Assembly: GCA_050486205.1 (NCBI GenBank) | Contig: JBJHCW010000010.1 | Coordinates: 43,147 to 107,146 of the forward strand | Length of the DNA stretch: 64,000 nt | From: PWQG01 sp050486205 | GTDB taxonomy: Bacteria; Pseudomonadota; Gammaproteobacteria; Pseudomonadales; Pseudohongiellaceae | Reading direction: 5' to 3' | In this document: in pieces, positions 61,387-64,000 of the stretch | Numbering within the stretch: position 1 is the first letter of the stretch | Layout: every line of letters begins with the position of its first letter | Notes under the pieces: model-generated | What the model was told of the DNA's origin: nothing | Seen by the model: only the letters and a program-made list of their open reading frames with translations | Databases searched by the model: none | Program-made: the position numbers and the translations under genes

Positions 61387-62112
61387 ATGTTATCCATTGA
61401 AGAAATTGAACGTATTGGCGCTGCATTTAATTCAACAAACCAACCAGTGATTATGGACTATATTGCGGTGGTGGCGCTAAGCTGGATGGGGGCTTTCCTC
61501 GCGGCATACCTCGTGCAAAAAGCTAAGAACAGAGCAAACTCTGAAGACTTTGATAGGCTAAAATCTGAACTCGAAGAAAACACAAGATTAGTAAAAGAAA
61601 TTGAGTCGAATTTTTCGGAATATTTTTGGATAAGGCAGCAGGTTTGGCTCAAGAAGCAGGAGTCATATGAAGTCATTCTCGGGTTGCTGCATGATATTGA
61701 AAAATACGTTTATCATCAGGTAACAGATTTCGAGGAATGGCAGTATATAAATAATCGACACCCCTATTTTGGCTTTTACCCACACGAAGATGTAGGTAAC
61801 AAGAAAGCGTGGAAGCGTGACAAGCAAGAGTATGAAGAGAAGAAAAGTAACCCTGAAACTGTTGCAGAATCGGAAGCACTTAAAACCCGATATGACAGAG
61901 CTTTGTCAGAGATATTTGATCATATAGATCTGAAAGCGATTTACCTCGATGACCGTGTTGAGGCTGAGATGGAAAAGCTAAAACAATCGCTTAGCAGGAC
62001 TGATGCAGAGGAGAATTGGGAAGATCATTTCGATAGGATATCCAGAGACACGATGAGAACCATTGAGGAAGTACGCAAAATTTCGCGCGCTGAACTGAAG
62101 TTGGATGCATAA
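61387..62112 (+). CDS. Cassette-encoded membrane/coiled-coil protein, unknown function
   Basis: 241-residue protein I do not recognise. It has one N-terminal membrane helix (about 25-44), then a strongly charged helical region with a likely coiled coil (about 50-80: EDFDRLKSELEENTRL), and an acidic/basic C-terminal half (KRDKQEYEEKK; RTDAEENWEDHF). Base composition is clearly more AT-rich than the core genes. The TAA stop is the first part of an attC site, the standard arrangement for an integron gene cassette. The start is uncertain: ATG at 61387, or ATG at 61453 just before the helix. Defence or surface functions are common for cassette genes, but nothing here proves one. Confidence 0.75.
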   Translation: MLSIEEIERIGAAFNSTNQPVIMDYIAVVALSWMGAFLAAYLVQKAKNRANSEDFDRLKSELEENTRLVKEIESNFSEYFWIRQQVWLKKQESYEVILGLLHDIEKYVYHQVTDFEEWQYINNRHPYFGFYPHEDVGNKKAWKRDKQEYEEKKSNPETVAESEALKTRYDRALSEIFDHIDLKAIYLDDRVEAEMEKLKQSLSRTDAEENWEDHFDRISRDTMRTIEEVRKISRAELKLDA

Positions 62113-62190
62113 CAATCGCAGGCATAGTGACGGCTTTTTCATTACGGCTGCGCCTCCATTACAAAGCCGCGCATGCTGCGGGCGTTAAGA
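62107..62190 (+). other. attC recombination site of cassette 1
   Basis: The outer ends TAAC (62110-62113) and GTTA (62184-62187) are complementary. Inside, CGCAGGCAT (62117-62125) pairs with ATGCTGCG (62173-62180) with one extrahelical G, and GGCTTT (62132-62137) pairs with AAAGCC (62163-62168). Length of about 80 bases, 3' core GCGTTAAG, and a bulged base in one arm are the diagnostic features of attC sites. Insertion joins are expected between G and TT at 62184/62185. It overlaps the stop codon of the upstream gene and ends 17 bases before the next one. Confidence 0.82.
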
Positions 62191-62206
62191 ATCGTATGGA
62201 GATGGC

Positions 62207-62800
62207 ATGAGACGTTTTTACCATTGGTGCAGGCGCGCATGGCCACTATGGGCTAGTTTAATGGTCATAGCGGCTCACCTCACTGTGGTTAGTATGTTTC
62301 CTCAGCAATCATATGAGATCAATGGGGCATTTTCTATTGCCATGCAGGTAATTGGTGGTTTGCTTGTCCTCTATTCAATTGACAGCACGCTTGGTCTAGT
62401 GCGCGAAGAAAGCATTTTCCGGGTTATTACGAAGTGGCTTCAAGACTGTCCAATATGGAGCAAGCCAAAAGGCGTTGAGGTGTCGGTGAGTTCAGCGGCC
62501 AGCGCATCGGCTTCATTTAACCCCCGCGTCAAAACAGTAGCATCATCGCTACCTGATCGTGTAACCGAGCTCGAAAGGCAAGTAGAGGAAGTGTATCGAG
62601 AAATGGATCGCAAAACTCAAGCTTTGAAAGAGTCGATATCTGAAGCGAAGGGACAACTTTCAGCAAGGATTGGAGGAGCTGAGTCCGCCATTCGAGGCGT
62701 GAAAAAAAAGCTCGATACTACAATGCTTAGTGGTATCAAACAGCAAGTATTTGGGGTGGTGATTGCTATTTATGGTGCAGGTTTGGGGTATTTTTCTTAA
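62207..62800 (+). CDS. Cassette-encoded membrane protein with coiled coil, unknown function
   Basis: 197 residues, not recognised. Two N-terminal membrane helices (about 13-31 and 42-64), a Ser/Ala-rich linker, a coiled coil (about 118-165: RVTELERQVEEVYREMDRK) and a hydrophobic C-terminal helix (about 180-195) that ends one residue before the stop. A GAG-type ribosome-binding site lies just before ATG 62207. The TAA stop starts the left arm of a second, interrupted attC site. The layout hints at an oligomeric membrane anchor. Confidence 0.72.
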   Translation: MRRFYHWCRRAWPLWASLMVIAAHLTVVSMFPQQSYEINGAFSIAMQVIGGLLVLYSIDSTLGLVREESIFRVITKWLQDCPIWSKPKGVEVSVSSAASASASFNPRVKTVASSLPDRVTELERQVEEVYREMDRKTQALKESISEAKGQLSARIGGAESAIRGVKKKLDTTMLSGIKQQVFGVVIAIYGAGLGYFS

Positions 62801-62806
62801 CAAGCG
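62798..62806 (+). other. Left arm of a split attC site (cassette 2)
   Basis: TAACAAGCG overlaps the stop codon of the cassette 2 gene. Its exact reverse complement, CGCTTGTTA, is at 63879-63887, on the far side of a decayed insertion element. The two would be the outer arms of one attC. Confidence 0.6.
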
Positions 62807-63878
62807 ACTGTGATCCAAAATCAATACCTGAAGCATAATTATTTGCACTGATCGCCACTCCTGATCGTCGCGCACCATGGCATTCAGAATGGTCATCATC
62901 TTGCGCATACAGGCAGTGATGGCGACTTTTTTGTGTTTACCCTGGGCGACCAACTTTTGGTAAAAACGTTTCATGACCGTGTTGTGTTGGATGGCACTGA
63001 GCATGGCCATATAGAGAACGGTTCGGATCGGTGCGCGGCCGCCTTTGATACGCCGCCTGCCCTTCATGGATCCGCTGTCACGGTTGAACGGAGCGAGCCC
63101 ACATAACGCACCGATCTGCCGCGAAGACAGTTGCCCAAGCTCTGGCAACTCCCCCAGCAGGGTAAACGCCACACCGTCGCCGATGCCCGGGGTGGAGCTG
63201 AGGATCTGGTAGGTGCGCTGCCATTCGGTTACTTCGGCAACCTCCCTGGCGAGCTAGTCATTGATCCATGCGATTTCTTTATCGAGCAGTTTAAGAAGGC
63301 GGGTATGGGATGGGGCCAACACCTTGGGCGCTTTGTGCAGACGGTTCAGCTCCTGTGTCCGGGTCTCGTTCAGTTGACGCTTTCGCGATAGCAGGTCTCT
63401 GATATAACGGATTTTTTTTGCTGACTATTGGGCGTGGCTCAGGTTTGATGATGGCGCCAAACAGTGCGATCAGGCGGGCATCGAGTTTGTCGGTTTTGGC
63501 CTGCAGGCCTTGCGCTCTGGCGAACTGACGCACTTGCATTGGCTGAATCACGATAATGGGCATTGCCTTTTCCGCGCACGCTTCGACCAGGCAGCGCCCA
63601 TAACCGCCGGTGGCCTCGACAATGATGCGGGTCAGTTTGAATCGACCCAGTCTGCTGACCAGGCGTTTAATGCCTTCAGGCGAATTGGGTTCCTGCAGGC
63701 AAGTATCGGTTTCCAGGACCATGACATCGAGGGTGTGTTTCCCGACATCAATGCCGACGTTTCGTTGCGAGTTGTCTATGTGTGCTGAGGAGATTGTTTT
63801 CATGACTCACCCTTGCTACATTCGGGCTCGAGGCCCATTCGACTGTTCGAGTTAGAAGTAGAATCAGCGTAGCGCCCA
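62807..63878 (-). mobile_element. IS110/IS1111-type insertion element remnant inside an attC site
   Basis: About 1.07 kb between the two attC arms, carrying a broken DEDD-type transposase gene on the minus strand. The exact ends are not certain, since elements of this family lack simple terminal repeats and target duplications. Members of the IS1111-attC group are known to insert specifically into attC sites, which matches this arrangement. The left end seems shortened: the transposase frame runs into cassette DNA without its own stop. Confidence 0.65.
62850..63803 (-). pseudogene. IS110-family transposase pseudogene
   Basis: The N-terminal half (from ATG 63803) has the RuvC-like DEDD domain: NVGIDVGKHTLDV, IIVEATGGYG, KTDKLDARL. 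The frame is lost at a run of eight T/A at 63412-63419; with seven, it would continue as SKKIRYIRDLLSRKRQLNE. A second lesion is an in-frame amber codon at 63254-63256. The C-terminal half (to about 62850) has the Transposase_20 region: GIGDG, LCGLAPFNRDSG, RTVLYMAMLSA. The normal C-terminal end is not seen. Confidence 0.85.
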
Positions 63879-63891
63879 CGCTTGTTAACGG
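63879..63891 (+). other. Right arm of the split attC site
   Basis: CGCTTGTTA (63879-63887) completes a 9-bp perfect pairing with 62798-62806 and carries a G-TTA core at 63884-63887 where the next cassette would join. The following bases (ACGG) deviate from the strict consensus. Confidence 0.55.
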
Positions 63892-64000
63892 GCTCGGCAA
63901 TGCCGGCGCCTTCGCTGCACCGGGCTACTGCGCTGAATACCTGTTGCTGCAGGTATGGGCCTCACCTTATCGCTTTATGAATGATAGGGAAATAATGGAA
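63885..64000 (+). other. Possible start of a third cassette at the window edge
   Basis: After the attC arm come about 90 GC-rich bases and then short open frames at ATG 63977 and ATG 63995; the latter follows AGGGAAAT, a fair ribosome-binding site. Only two to eight codons are inside the window, so no product can be inferred. Confidence 0.25.

Noticed and set aside
60929..64000. Prophage or integrative element using tRNA-Leu as attachment site
   Set aside because: No integrase of the tyrosine or serine type, no phage genes, and no repeat of the tRNA 3' end to the right within the window. attC sites explain the region better.

Overview
The window reads as a chromosomal segment of a free-living, probably aquatic gammaproteobacterium from the Pseudomonas/Oceanospirillum/Cellvibrio side of the class. 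The evidence is gene content and order: FimV, LolCDE, ExbBD-MsbA-LpxK-KdsB-MurB, a topA/lexA/nagZ neighbourhood, a TgpA-type transglutaminase, and uvrC-pgsA followed by tRNA-Gly, tRNA-Cys and tRNA-Leu, an order shared with E. coli. No species can be named. Most of the window is GC-rich, tightly packed core genome with many 1-4 base stop/start overlaps; the last 3 kb is AT-richer accessory DNA.

Layout. 1-13.4 kb is a biosynthetic run on the + strand: leuD (5' end cut off), asd, fimV, truA, trpF-trpB-trpA, accD, folC, a SPOR protein, cvpA and purF. 13.4-24.9 kb holds two MoxR/DUF58 modules pointing at each other. The left one (+) is moxR-DUF58-tgpA. The right one (-) is moxR-DUF58-DUF4381-batA-batB/C-batD and ends in a yciH/SUI1 gene whose 3' end overlaps that of tgpA. 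25-34.6 kb has pyrD with a glutaredoxin-like gene, tatD, ilvE, topA, lexA (SOS box on its -10), divergent nagZ, an MscS channel and a purine phosphoribosyltransferase. 35-40.8 kb is an envelope and signalling stretch: an orphan Wzz/BY-kinase-like protein, a small Cys-rich protein, a lipoprotein, DUF1285, and a YfiR-like periplasmic protein beside a CHASE8-HAMP chemoreceptor. 41-42.7 kb is etfBA, separated from convergent rne by a perfect bidirectional terminator. rne and lolC start from nearly back-to-back divergent promoters. 46.4-60.5 kb is an envelope and repair run: lolC-lolD-lolE, comEC, exbB-exbD-msbA-lpxK, a Trm112 protein, kdsB, murB, uvrC and pgsA, then the three tRNAs.

The unusual part is 61.0-64.0 kb, just downstream of tRNA-Leu. 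Two genes of unknown function lie in tandem. The first ends in a well-formed attC recombination site (62107-62190) with a bulged-G hairpin. The second ends in what looks like an attC site split by a decayed IS110/IS1111-type element whose transposase has a frameshift and an amber stop. The sequence resumes with the matching attC 3' arm at 63879-63887, and another cassette may begin before the window ends. No integrase gene is visible upstream, so this looks like an integron cassette array without an integrase (CALIN-like), carrying two membrane/coiled-coil proteins I cannot assign. It is the best candidate here for undescribed biology. The YfiR/CHASE8-chemoreceptor pair is the second.
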